DNA from: JAUVAV01 sp965371665
GTDB taxonomy: Bacteria > Oederibacteriota > JAAXVQ01 > JAUVAV01
Assembly: GCA_965371665.1 (NCBI GenBank)
Contig: CBDUZI010000041.1
Location: 1 to 22,306 of the forward strand
Reading direction: 5' to 3'
Length of the DNA: 22,306 nucleotides
Of this stretch, positions 6,806-14,618 are shown one piece after another. How positions within the stretch are numbered: the first letter of the stretch is position 1; each line of letters starts with the position of its first letter. A program made the position numbers and the translations under genes. The notes beneath the pieces were generated by a model. The model had not been told where the DNA came from and searched no databases. It saw nothing but the letters and a program-made list of their open reading frames with translations.

Positions 6806-8470
6806 TTAATCGACGCCTTGGTCCAGTAATTCCCCCATTTCCTGCCGAACCCGGTAAAAATCTTCCGGGTTACGGGAAAAACTGGTCAAATTTTTTATGA
6901 CTTTCTTCAATTTTTTCAATACATATTTGCGGCCTCGTGATTTTTCCAACAAGACAAAATATTCATAATCTTCCAGCCCTTCCCTTATCATTTTCAAACG
7001 CAGGGAAGCAACCGGCGAGGTTAACCCTTTGGGGCCGGCCGGATAAATCAGGGACCCGTCGCCATTAGCAAACAATTCGGGCGTCGGGGCATAAGTCAGA
7101 GGTTCATTATAGGGATCTTTGACCTGACGCCACCAGCAAACATTCCAATACGCCAATCGTTTCACATTATAAAAGTAATTAAGCACGCATAAAATCCGCG
7201 GTTCCAACAAAGGCCGGTCTATAAAGTAGGTAGGGAAATCTCCTTTGGGCCCTACCGCAGTATACCAGCCAATTTCGACATTCTTTAAAACCCGGATTTT
7301 CTTTTCTGCGCGTTTATAAGCAAACAAATTCAAATCCAAAATATCATATTTTTTAAAATTCGCGGAATACAGATTGAGTTGCTCGCCCTGCCGGTATTTT
7401 ATTTCAGGATTTGCCTTTTTGACCAAATCATAAAATTTCCGGCTCTTATGGTATTCTTCCGCGGTCACTGGTTCATCTACCGTGGAAATATGAATATAGG
7501 CACGCTCCAGCCAGTGATTTTTGGCCAGATAATCAGCCAACAGACTTAAATAGCCAACCACCCTTTTATTATATTCTTCAGAGAATAATGGGTATTTTCG
7601 GGTATCCACCGGCATGCGCTCGTCGAATGAGATGCGCAAAGTATTAAATCCCAGTTTATCATAACAATAGTGCCAAAGCCGGTCACAAGCTGAAATATCC
7701 AGCGCCGGAACTTCCCCCTCCTGAAATTCCGGCTCCGGATAAACAGAGACCGGACTTATACGATGTTCGGAAAATAACCGGTAGTATTTCATAAAATATG
7801 CGGCTGCCTGGGGGGTATATATTTCGAGTTTTTCTTTTTCACATATAGATTCAAAATCAATACCAAAAGCAGTCTTTAAACTGGTAAGCTGCGGCAGATT
7901 GAAATTCCAAACCCGTAATTTCAAAGCAAAGATTCGCACTGCCTTTCCTGCCACAATTTTAATCCGGCTTTGATAGTTTCCGGGAACAGCTGCTTCCGGA
8001 ACAAACAGTTCAATTAAAAAAAGATTCACACCCGGGAAAATATCCGTTTTTTCCATGACAGGAATAAGCGCATCAGGATAAAGCCCGGCGGCGCTTTTGT
8101 GATCTGAAGGACGGGAAATATGAATGAATTCCTGGCGGTAGAGTTTTGTGTTCTTCCGGATATCTTCTTTGTTTTCGGATTTCCAGTCGCTAAAAATAAT
8201 CTCTCCTGCCAGGGTATTTCCCGAATGATTAACAACCGCTATCTGGAAAAGTTCGTATTCGTTCCTGGCCGCTGAAAGAAAAAACGAATCCCCGACAGCT
8301 ATATCAGGCAGCTGGACATCAGGCCCTGCTTTGACGTAGCCGGGCAAAATCAGGAATTCGGTATCTCCGGCATAGGCTGCGCCCACAGCCGCGAGGAACC
8401 AGATTAATAATAAATGAAAGCTTAAAATTGTACACCGCATTTTGTTATTTCCGCATAAACCGCGCTCCAT
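6806..8470 (-). CDS. Secreted DUF4091 glycoside-hydrolase-like protein
   Basis: This is a 554-aa exported protein. Residues 1-35 form a signal peptide with a hydrophobic core (LLLIWFLAAVGAAYAG). ATG 8470 is favoured over an internal ATG at 8440 because AGGAG lies 5 bp upstream. Residues about 40-190 look like a beta-sandwich, and about 200-480 like a TIM-barrel hydrolase with ISFDERMP and STVDEPVTAEEY as candidate active-site regions. The C-terminus has NGDGSLIYPAGP followed by SLRLKMIREGLEDYEYFVLL, the hallmark of DUF4091, found in proteins with glycoside-hydrolase-like barrels. The neighbours suggest trimming or remodelling of the EPS in the periplasm or at the surface, but no activity can be assigned. 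The 158-bp hairpin element lies immediately downstream. Confidence 0.82.
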   Translation of the reverse strand: MERGLCGNNKMRCTILSFHLLLIWFLAAVGAAYAGDTEFLILPGYVKAGPDVQLPDIAVGDSFFLSAARNEYELFQIAVVNHSGNTLAGEIIFSDWKSENKEDIRKNTKLYRQEFIHISRPSDHKSAAGLYPDALIPVMEKTDIFPGVNLFLIELFVPEAAVPGNYQSRIKIVAGKAVRIFALKLRVWNFNLPQLTSLKTAFGIDFESICEKEKLEIYTPQAAAYFMKYYRLFSEHRISPVSVYPEPEFQEGEVPALDISACDRLWHYCYDKLGFNTLRISFDERMPVDTRKYPLFSEEYNKRVVGYLSLLADYLAKNHWLERAYIHISTVDEPVTAEEYHKSRKFYDLVKKANPEIKYRQGEQLNLYSANFKKYDILDLNLFAYKRAEKKIRVLKNVEIGWYTAVGPKGDFPTYFIDRPLLEPRILCVLNYFYNVKRLAYWNVCWWRQVKDPYNEPLTYAPTPELFANGDGSLIYPAGPKGLTSPVASLRLKMIREGLEDYEYFVLLEKSRGRKYVLKKLKKVIKNLTSFSRNPEDFYRVRQEMGELLDQGVD

Positions 8471-8521
8471 AAAAACTCCTATCCCGGTGGGGTAAGGTTA
8501 GCATATTCATTTTCTTTCGGC

Positions 8522-9595
8522 TTAGGACAACTTGCCTATAATACGCGGTCCCCAGGCCTTGATCAGTCTCAAGGGTAACCGGCGCCAAACAGACGTGATA
8601 AAACGGTATTTGGCCTCGTCGGTAAAAGGCAGGGGTGGTTGGCCACCCTTGGGGATGACATAGTGCCAATATAGCGGGAACTCCTGTGTTCCCCATTTAG
8701 TTTTGAATTCATAAGTTCCGGAATTGCGTGTGCTGCGCCCGAAGTCAAAACCGGGTATGCCATTCTCAACGGCATGAATCAACATTGACCAGAAAAGTTG
8801 GCGATTGATCAAATATTCTTTCCGGCTGAGCTCACTGCCGGACCAGAGAGCATGCATACCCTGAGAATCTGTCAAAGTAAGTACAGCGGCTACCACCTGG
8901 TGGTGCGACCGGGCAACGAAGATTTTGGCTGCCGGGCCAAACATTTCCATCAGAAGCTGGAAAAATTTCTGTTTGTGCGGCGGGCTGCCCAGTTCGCGCA
9001 TCTTTTTTATATAGACCGCATGAAACTCCTGCACCAATTCAGCGCCGCCAAACTTGACGTCAATATTCTCCGGCCGGGGCTTGCGCAGTTCCTGTCTTAG
9101 CTTGGGCTTGAATCGCAGCATCAGAGCATCAACGCTGGCCGGAAGAGCCAGGCACATTTTCACTTTATCCTTACGGACCGGCAGATTTCCCGGCAGCAAC
9201 AACATTTGCCTTAGTTCCACGTGACGCGCCCCCAGACTGTTGCGCAGGGATTCCGCTTCACACAAAAGCGCATGTTCGACAGACGATTCATCAGCAAGGA
9301 TCCCGGAGGCATCGAAATAAGGGAGGCTGCACAGCTGCGAACCAAATAGCCGGCTCTTCTGATGTACCAACTGTAGTATGCCAACAACCGTCTGTTCACG
9401 CCAGGCGGTCAGATAGAAACATGGATTCTTGTATGTCATCCTCATTATCTCACCCCAGCGGGGATCATAAAAAAGCGTAGCCTCGGAATGCCGGCCGAGG
9501 AAAACCTCCCACGGTGGCTGCTGCTGAGAAACCGTAACCCGGCATGATTTCCCGGGTAATGATTCAGCTTCGGCGAATGCATGGTTATTTTTCAT
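8522..9595 (-). CDS. FemAB-like acyltransferase, exosortase (XrtA/PEP-CTERM) locus type
   Basis: The protein is 357 aa, normal for the family. Recognisable stretches are FYDPRWGEIM (42-51), SLPYFDASGILAD (90-102), KVKMCLALPASVDAL (144-158), RFKPKLRQELRKP (161-173), and the C-terminal FGRSTRNSGTYEFKTKWG (285-302) followed by LYWHY. These match the FemAB-related family I know from exosortase EPS loci (the TIGR03019 type). FemAB proteins have a double GNAT fold and normally transfer aminoacyl groups; here an acyl or aminoacyl transfer to a sugar is a guess. Start ATG 9595 has GGAGAG 6 bp upstream. The DNA is GC-richer than its neighbours. It lies between the XrtA-type deacetylase and the DUF4091 gene. 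Confidence 0.85.
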   Translation of the reverse strand: MKNNHAFAEAESLPGKSCRVTVSQQQPPWEVFLGRHSEATLFYDPRWGEIMRMTYKNPCFYLTAWREQTVVGILQLVHQKSRLFGSQLCSLPYFDASGILADESSVEHALLCEAESLRNSLGARHVELRQMLLLPGNLPVRKDKVKMCLALPASVDALMLRFKPKLRQELRKPRPENIDVKFGGAELVQEFHAVYIKKMRELGSPPHKQKFFQLLMEMFGPAAKIFVARSHHQVVAAVLTLTDSQGMHALWSGSELSRKEYLINRQLFWSMLIHAVENGIPGFDFGRSTRNSGTYEFKTKWGTQEFPLYWHYVIPKGGQPPLPFTDEAKYRFITSVWRRLPLRLIKAWGPRIIGKLS

Positions 9596-9676
9596 AATGT
9601 TCTCTCCGGTGTATATACAAATGCATTGCGGTCATCTCTTCCGGCCGCCGGCTTGCGCCCGGGAATCGAGTGCTGT

Positions 9677-10519
9677 TCACGAAAGCTTTAATACTTTTTT
9701 AACCGGCGCAAATTTAAAGGCGGATAAAAGATATTTTACGCGCTCCAGCGTCTTATTAAGATTATAATAATGACGGAATCCGGTTAAAATACCGGCTCTG
9801 ATTTTAGGCTGCTCCGGATCTATCTCCCAGGGATGGAAATACAAAATTGCCGGCCGGCTTTCACCCTGGTTAATCTGCCGGATTAACCGTTTACTCAAAG
9901 AGACCGGAAAAAATCTGAGATACCCTCCCCCGGTTGCCGGAATATTAAATGTGAGATGAAATAATTTTATTTGCACAGTCGATATGGGAAATTCCAAAAT
10001 AGAGCCGGAAAGCCGTCTAACTGTGTGAGGAAAACGCAGGGCGTTGCGTATTCCATATCTGTCATGTGTAATCGGAAATATACTGGAATCGTATTTGAAT
10101 CCCTCCTCGATCAGGATATCCAGCGCCCACAACGATCTCTTGGTTATGGAATAACTAGGCGCCCGGTAACCATTGATTGCTTTCCCGCATATATCTTCAA
10201 GCAATCTTTTGGACTTTTGAATATCTTTTCTGAAATTTTCCGGGCCGATATGGTAAATTATTTTATGCGCATAACCATGACAGCCGATTTCATGTCCTCT
10301 TTTTTCAATTTCCTTAACCAGGGCAGGACATTTTTCAGCCACCCATCCCAGGATAAAAAAAGTCGCTTTTACCGAGTATTCATCAAATAAATCGAGAATT
10401 CGCATGCTGTTATTGATAATTCTCAGAGGATATTGATCCCATTCCTCAGGGTTAACCGTTTTTTCGAATGCAGATACCTGAAAATAATCCTCCACATCAA
10501 CGGTCAGCGCATTTAGCAT
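9677..10519 (-). CDS. XrtA-system polysaccharide deacetylase (NodB plus DUF3473)
   Basis: This is a CE4 deacetylase of the exosortase-associated type (TIGR03006-like), 280 aa as expected. Motifs in order: TVDVEDYFQVSAFE (6-19) with the metal-binding DVED, ATFFILGWV (52-60), HEIGCHGYAH (76-85), YRAPSYSI (118-125), GGGYLRFFP (197-205) and YFHPWEIDPEQP (227-238). All catalytic-looking residues are kept. It probably deacetylates amino sugars of the EPS. No signal peptide is visible, as is usual for this family. ATG 10519 matches the family start and has GGGGA 7 bp upstream; the frame is open back to a TTG at 10552 but that stretch overlaps the GT remnant. The start lies 3 bp before the stop-side end of the 40-codon remnant, so coupling is plausible. 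Confidence 0.92.
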   Translation of the reverse strand: MLNALTVDVEDYFQVSAFEKTVNPEEWDQYPLRIINNSMRILDLFDEYSVKATFFILGWVAEKCPALVKEIEKRGHEIGCHGYAHKIIYHIGPENFRKDIQKSKRLLEDICGKAINGYRAPSYSITKRSLWALDILIEEGFKYDSSIFPITHDRYGIRNALRFPHTVRRLSGSILEFPISTVQIKLFHLTFNIPATGGGYLRFFPVSLSKRLIRQINQGESRPAILYFHPWEIDPEQPKIRAGILTGFRHYYNLNKTLERVKYLLSAFKFAPVKKVLKLS

Positions 10520-10635
10520 AACCACGTCCCCACCTTTCGTATCCAGGAGCAATCCGGTAAACTATGAACTTCATTTTTTTCAACTCCGCCAAAATCCACT
10601 GAGATCGGAATATGCAGAACTTTAATTTTTTTCAT
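10513..10635 (-). pseudogene. Orphan N-terminal fragment of a GT4 glycosyltransferase
   Basis: A 40-codon reading frame starts at ATG 10635, sharing one base with the TGA of the upstream glycosyltransferase (TGATG). Its first 20 residues, MKKIKVLHIPISVDFGGVEK, are a textbook GT4 start and closely match the start of the glycosyltransferase at 676 (IKVLHILTAVDIGGVEK). After residue 20 the similarity ends, and the frame stops at TAA 10515-10513, just inside the deacetylase gene. I infer the left end of a deleted glycosyltransferase. It could still be translated because of the overlap with the upstream stop, and might help coupling to the deacetylase. Confidence 0.7.
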
Positions 10636-11711
10636 CAACCACCTTTGAATTTTAATCGGGAAAGCACCTTCTGCCACCTGGCCAGCCCGGTTTCAAGTGA
10701 ATAATCTTTCTCAATTACTTTTCTTCCCTGCTCTCCCATCTGCTGGCGTAAATCCGGGTTTTGAATTAATCGCTCAATTTTGGCCAGCCATTCATCCCGG
10801 CCTTTTGCCAGATAGCCTGTGGCTCCGTCGGTAATCACCCGGAGATTCTCTCCCACCGGCGAGCAGACCGGCGGGATACCGCCCGCCAGATAGTGGATGG
10901 CTTTAAAGGCACACTTTCCCCGCGAATAGTCATTATCCGGCAATGGCATCAAACCAATATCAAAAGACTGCAGCAGTTCCTGTTCCCGAGACTCGCTCCA
11001 GCGGATATTTTCCACAACCAGTCCGGGACAAACATAATCCGTGTCGCAAACTACGCGAAAAAAACATCCGTGCTTTTTCTGGAGAATAATTAATGCTTCC
11101 TCAACCAGCGATAAATAGTGCAAATTGTTACGCGTTCCCATCCAGCCAATGACAGCTTCCGGGCCGGCACAGGTATGCTGTTTGGGGGAATAATCATGGA
11201 TATCCACCACCGTGGGAATCAACTCTACCTGCGTCGTGTATTGTCTGGCATAGGCTTGCAGGCCGGAACTGCCGGCTACGGTTATTCTGCTCCCCTGGAT
11301 TAATTTGCGCGTTTTTTGAAAATCGCGAAACCGGTCGAGCGGATTATTGACTTGTTCGAACTTCATATACAGCGCATCATCGAAATCAAAAATAACATTA
11401 TGATTTACCATTAGCAGCAATCTCTCCAGAAAAGAAGGCCCCAGCGGAAATACTTCTCGCAACACTATCACTGCATCAAAGCGATAAGCCAGCAGCACAT
11501 CCTTCAGCCGGATGATCCAAAACCAGATCAGGGCTCCAATTTTATAAAGCAAATGTCCGGGCCCGTGCATGCCGGCAAAGTAATTTGCATTTATCAGGCT
11601 CTTGAAGATGATCTCCATGCCACTGGCTTTCAGCGCCTCCATATAAAGCAAGGCGCGAAAACGGGTGCTGGGATTTTTTCTTGGATCCGTGGCCAGCCAG
11701 AGAATTTTCAT
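10635..11711 (-). CDS. GT4-like glycosyltransferase
   Basis: The 358-aa protein opens MKILWLATDPRKNPSTRFRA and has DAVIVLREVF and VIFDFDDALYM in the N-terminal half. The C-terminal half has VIGWMGTRNNLHYL, the donor-binding stretch FKAIHYLAGGIPPVCSPVGE, and GATGYLA. This is the GT-B fold of the GT4 group. The usual Glu of the EYLA-type motif is His here, a position that varies in this subgroup (Gln is also found). ATG 11711 overlaps the upstream GT2 stop as ATGA and has GGGGA 6 bp before it; the frame is open further upstream but without support. It should add one sugar of the EPS repeat at the inner membrane face. Donor and linkage unknown. Confidence 0.83.
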   Translation of the reverse strand: MKILWLATDPRKNPSTRFRALLYMEALKASGMEIIFKSLINANYFAGMHGPGHLLYKIGALIWFWIIRLKDVLLAYRFDAVIVLREVFPLGPSFLERLLLMVNHNVIFDFDDALYMKFEQVNNPLDRFRDFQKTRKLIQGSRITVAGSSGLQAYARQYTTQVELIPTVVDIHDYSPKQHTCAGPEAVIGWMGTRNNLHYLSLVEEALIILQKKHGCFFRVVCDTDYVCPGLVVENIRWSESREQELLQSFDIGLMPLPDNDYSRGKCAFKAIHYLAGGIPPVCSPVGENLRVITDGATGYLAKGRDEWLAKIERLIQNPDLRQQMGEQGRKVIEKDYSLETGLARWQKVLSRLKFKGG

Positions 11712-12649
11712 GATTTTTCCCCGCTCTTGCGGCAACCTCCCCATAATAGCGCACGCCAATAACCCCAAGCAAATATCCTGGCTTTACGGTTTTGGGGATA
11801 TAATAAAAGCCTGAGTGACCAGAAAATACTCTTAAAAAAAATTTCGGCCCAGTTGATCAGTCCCACTGCCCCGGCGCTCGCAGGGCCCCTGTGTTTTAGA
11901 AAAAAATAACCACGGCTCTTATAAAACCCATTGAGAGCGGTTCCAATATCCGTCAGGGCGCTTTCGCATTTAAAATGAACGGCTTGGGCTGTTGGCATAA
12001 ACATAATCTTAAAACCTTTCTCCCTGATCCGCCAACATAAATCCACTTCCTCGAAATACATGAAAAAACGCTCATCAAAATATCCGGTTGCTTGCACCAA
12101 TCTGCTTTTCACCACAAAACAAGCGCCCATGATTTGCTCTACTTCACGTTCCTCGTTGTGGGGCCAGCCACTGAGGTAATAGCTGCTGAAAAGTTTGCTT
12201 TTGGGGAACATCCGGGCCAGACCCAGACTGTCAAAAAAAATTCCGGCAATCGTGGGAAAACAGCGGCAGGAATACTGAACACTGCCGTCGGTATTCAAAA
12301 ACTGCGGACCAACAGCGCCTGCTTCCCTGTGCTTGTCCAGGTACTGACACAGCCGGCTCAAGCATCTCTCTTTAATGATCATGTCCGGGTTTAGCAGAGC
12401 GATATTCCGGCCGCGAGCCTTTCTCATACCTTGGTTGCACGCATATGCGAACCCCCGGTTCTCAGGATTAATAATCAAGTGATACTGGCTGTATGTGCGT
12501 CTTAGAACCGTTTTATCAATGTCCTGCGAATTATTGTCAATAATATAAACTTCATAATCCAGGCCCGGGCAACCACTGGCCAGCGAAGCCATAAGATTCT
12601 CAAGCAGCGCTGAAGTATTATAATTGACAATAACAATAGTTAAATCCAT
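11708..12649 (-). CDS. GT2-family (WbbL-like) glycosyltransferase
   Basis: This 313-aa inverting GT-A glycosyltransferase starts DLTIVIVNYNTSALL (2-16). It contains IIDNNSQD, NRGFAYACNQGMRKARG, ALLNPDMII (the DxD-type metal site as NPD), and the later FDERFFMYFEEVDLCWRIREKG acceptor/catalytic stretch. This pattern is typical of rhamnosyltransferase-like GT2 enzymes in O-antigen and EPS loci. A hydrophobic region near residues 250-285 may bind the membrane. Start ATG 12649 has GGAGG 5 bp upstream and lies 10 bp inside the end of the PIG-L gene. The downstream gene begins within its stop codon (ATGA). Sugar donor cannot be assigned; rhamnose is only a family-based guess. Confidence 0.88.
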   Translation of the reverse strand: MDLTIVIVNYNTSALLENLMASLASGCPGLDYEVYIIDNNSQDIDKTVLRRTYSQYHLIINPENRGFAYACNQGMRKARGRNIALLNPDMIIKERCLSRLCQYLDKHREAGAVGPQFLNTDGSVQYSCRCFPTIAGIFFDSLGLARMFPKSKLFSSYYLSGWPHNEEREVEQIMGACFVVKSRLVQATGYFDERFFMYFEEVDLCWRIREKGFKIMFMPTAQAVHFKCESALTDIGTALNGFYKSRGYFFLKHRGPASAGAVGLINWAEIFFKSIFWSLRLLLYPQNRKARIFAWGYWRALLWGGCRKSGEKS

Positions 12650-13500
12650 GCTTTCCTCCGGATAGCGTAAAATCCCACCTCAGAATACCGGCTGATCGGC
12701 CTGACTCTGTGGGAAGCGGTCTCGAACCTGGCTCCGGATTTCCCGGGAACCGGCACAGCGAATAATTCCACGGCGCGTGGCCTGACACCCAGCAAATATT
12801 TTTGACAGCATTGCAAATGCAAAATAACGTCAAAAGGCACCTGATTTTGAGACCGGTAAATTTTGAATGCCTTTTGCTTTTCCTTGAACACTTCGGAAAT
12901 ATCTATTACGGTATGGATTTCTTCCAGGGGCAGAGGAACCTGGATTTGATAAAAATAGAGCTTAAAATTACGGGCGTCAAGCTTTTTCCGGACATCGCTG
13001 AAAAGTCGCCAGGCGTTGCGATGATCCGGATGAGTATCATAAGGATAAGGCAGATATATATGTTCCGGCTTTTCCTTATTAATAAACCCGGCAAGCCGGG
13101 CAACTATTTTTTCACTGCTGTTGAGAGCGCCATCGGGTTGATCCAAAAAAAGCATCTTCCGGATGCCCAGCAGCGAAGCAGCCTTTTGGGTTTCCCGAAC
13201 ACGGATTGAGTGAAGCGCCCGGCCCTCATCGCCTTTTAAGCCGTAGGCGCTATCTGTCAGGTAAATACAGGTTATTTGGCAGCCTCTGCGCGAATAGAGT
13301 TTAATTATGCCGGCGCAGCCTATAATCTCGTCATCCATGTGCGGCGCCAAAATCAATATTTTGCCGGGGGCTCCCAGGCTGCGCGAATATTTTTGTGAGC
13401 GAATAAGCGGCCTGTGAATAAGCGCCTTTGAAAAACTCAGAATATGGTTAAACAACCTGAAGATTAATATTAAGCCTGCTTTAAATCCTGATTTTTTCAT
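12640..13500 (-). CDS. PIG-L (LmbE) family N-acetylglucosaminyl deacetylase
   Basis: This zinc-dependent deacetylase acts on N-acetylglucosamine-type sugars. Motif KILILAPHMDDEIIGCAG (47-64) contains the PHxDDE zinc site, and THPDHRNAW (156-164) contains the second metal site HPDH. Length is 286 aa. Residues 5-25 form a hydrophobic segment (LILIFRLF) that could anchor it to the membrane. ATG 13500 is chosen because AAGGA sits 5 bp upstream; it begins 2 bp after the previous gene's TAG. The C-terminal 30 residues, after VRPRAVELFAVP, are basic. Its place between glycosyltransferases suggests it deacetylates a sugar of the growing repeat unit. Confidence 0.88.
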   Translation of the reverse strand: MKKSGFKAGLILIFRLFNHILSFSKALIHRPLIRSQKYSRSLGAPGKILILAPHMDDEIIGCAGIIKLYSRRGCQITCIYLTDSAYGLKGDEGRALHSIRVRETQKAASLLGIRKMLFLDQPDGALNSSEKIVARLAGFINKEKPEHIYLPYPYDTHPDHRNAWRLFSDVRKKLDARNFKLYFYQIQVPLPLEEIHTVIDISEVFKEKQKAFKIYRSQNQVPFDVILHLQCCQKYLLGVRPRAVELFAVPVPGKSGARFETASHRVRPISRYSEVGFYAIRRKAWI

Positions 13501-13502
13501 GG

Positions 13503-14618
13503 CTATCCTTGTCTCAAAATTTCCTGATAATATCGGCACAGGTGCCTGGTGATTTTTTCCCAGGAATAATGCTCCAGCAACCTGGCTGGTAAAGTTGAAT
13601 CCCTGGGAGACTGCATAGCCATTTCGATATTATTTCGAATGCTATTATCGTCTCCCGGATCCAGGTACCAGGCATTTTCACCCAAATAATCCGCGGCTGA
13701 TCCGCGGTTGGTAGAGATCACGTTACAGCCTGCCAGACCCGCCTCCAGATTCACTAACCCTGGAATATCGAACCAGGAGGCGAGGATATGGGCGCGAGCG
13801 GCGGCATAAGCAGCCGGCAGGTTTTCGTGGGAAACCCTGCCCCAAAACGAAGTCTTGGGACCTGCCGCTTTTTGACAAAATTTCAGGTACGGTGTTGGGG
13901 GTTGAGGCCCGATTAAAACCAGGGAGATGTTCATTTCGCGGGCCGCCCGTATAACTGCCAACTGGTTTTTATGCGGATCCATTCTTCCCACACATAAAAG
14001 AAAGTCTTGCTGGCCGTATTCTTGCACAAAGGGAGAGGCCTCGGCTTTATAGAATATAGGCTCTACCCCATTGGGCAAAACACGAACCTTGGCCGAAAAG
14101 TTCATCCCGAAATCCTGCAATAAGATATTTTTCTCGGAAACAGAACTGACCAAAATAAGGTCAGCCAGTTCCAGGCATTCCTTTTGTAATGTTCTTTTCC
14201 CTTTAACCATAAGCCGTCGCAGCACTTTAGCCTGAGACGGTTTTTTAAAAACATTTTGCAGGCAGTCATAATGGGAACCCCAGCTTTTTTTAAATTTCTC
14301 TTTCAGAAAATAGCTGCCGGCTTCCCGGGAATTTTTCAGCCGATATTCCAGATATTCTTCCATATTCCAATAAATAGGTGAAAAAACCACCTGCTTGCCG
14401 TTATCCTTGGCATGGCGGATTTGCCGGTAGGTCTGATCTGTGACCTGAATATTAAAACCATGCACTATATCGATATTTTTCAAATCGGGGGCCAGGTCCA
14501 AAGACAACTTAACCGGGCAACCACTTTTCTCCAGATATTCCCGATATTTGGAGATTTGGATGCTGTCGCCTCCCGGATCGTCATAGAGCTTTTCTCTAGC
14601 CTGAAGCAGTATATTCAT
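13503..14618 (-). CDS. GT4-family glycosyltransferase
   Basis: This 371-aa GT-B enzyme begins MNILLQAREKLYDDPGGDSI. The glycine motif of GT4 is present as DPGGD. Further motifs are VHGFNIQ, VLPNGVEPIFY, LLCVGRMDPHKNQ (family VGR...KN) and GLVNLEAGLAGCNVIST followed by GSAADYLG. It would add one sugar to the lipid-linked EPS unit. ATG 14618 has AGGAAGG 4 bp upstream and matches the family start; the frame is open back to a TTG at 14654 with no ribosome binding site. It overlaps the end of the polymerase-like gene by 23 bp and is followed 2 bp later by the PIG-L gene, so tight coupling is likely. Donor unknown. Confidence 0.85.
   Translation of the reverse strand: MNILLQAREKLYDDPGGDSIQISKYREYLEKSGCPVKLSLDLAPDLKNIDIVHGFNIQVTDQTYRQIRHAKDNGKQVVFSPIYWNMEEYLEYRLKNSREAGSYFLKEKFKKSWGSHYDCLQNVFKKPSQAKVLRRLMVKGKRTLQKECLELADLILVSSVSEKNILLQDFGMNFSAKVRVLPNGVEPIFYKAEASPFVQEYGQQDFLLCVGRMDPHKNQLAVIRAAREMNISLVLIGPQPPTPYLKFCQKAAGPKTSFWGRVSHENLPAAYAAARAHILASWFDIPGLVNLEAGLAGCNVISTNRGSAADYLGENAWYLDPGDDNSIRNNIEMAMQSPRDSTLPARLLEHYSWEKITRHLCRYYQEILRQG

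Noticed and set aside
10893..11303. Plus-strand open frames inside the glycosyltransferase genes
   Set aside because: They lie opposite well-conserved glycosyltransferase sequence and show no domain of their own.
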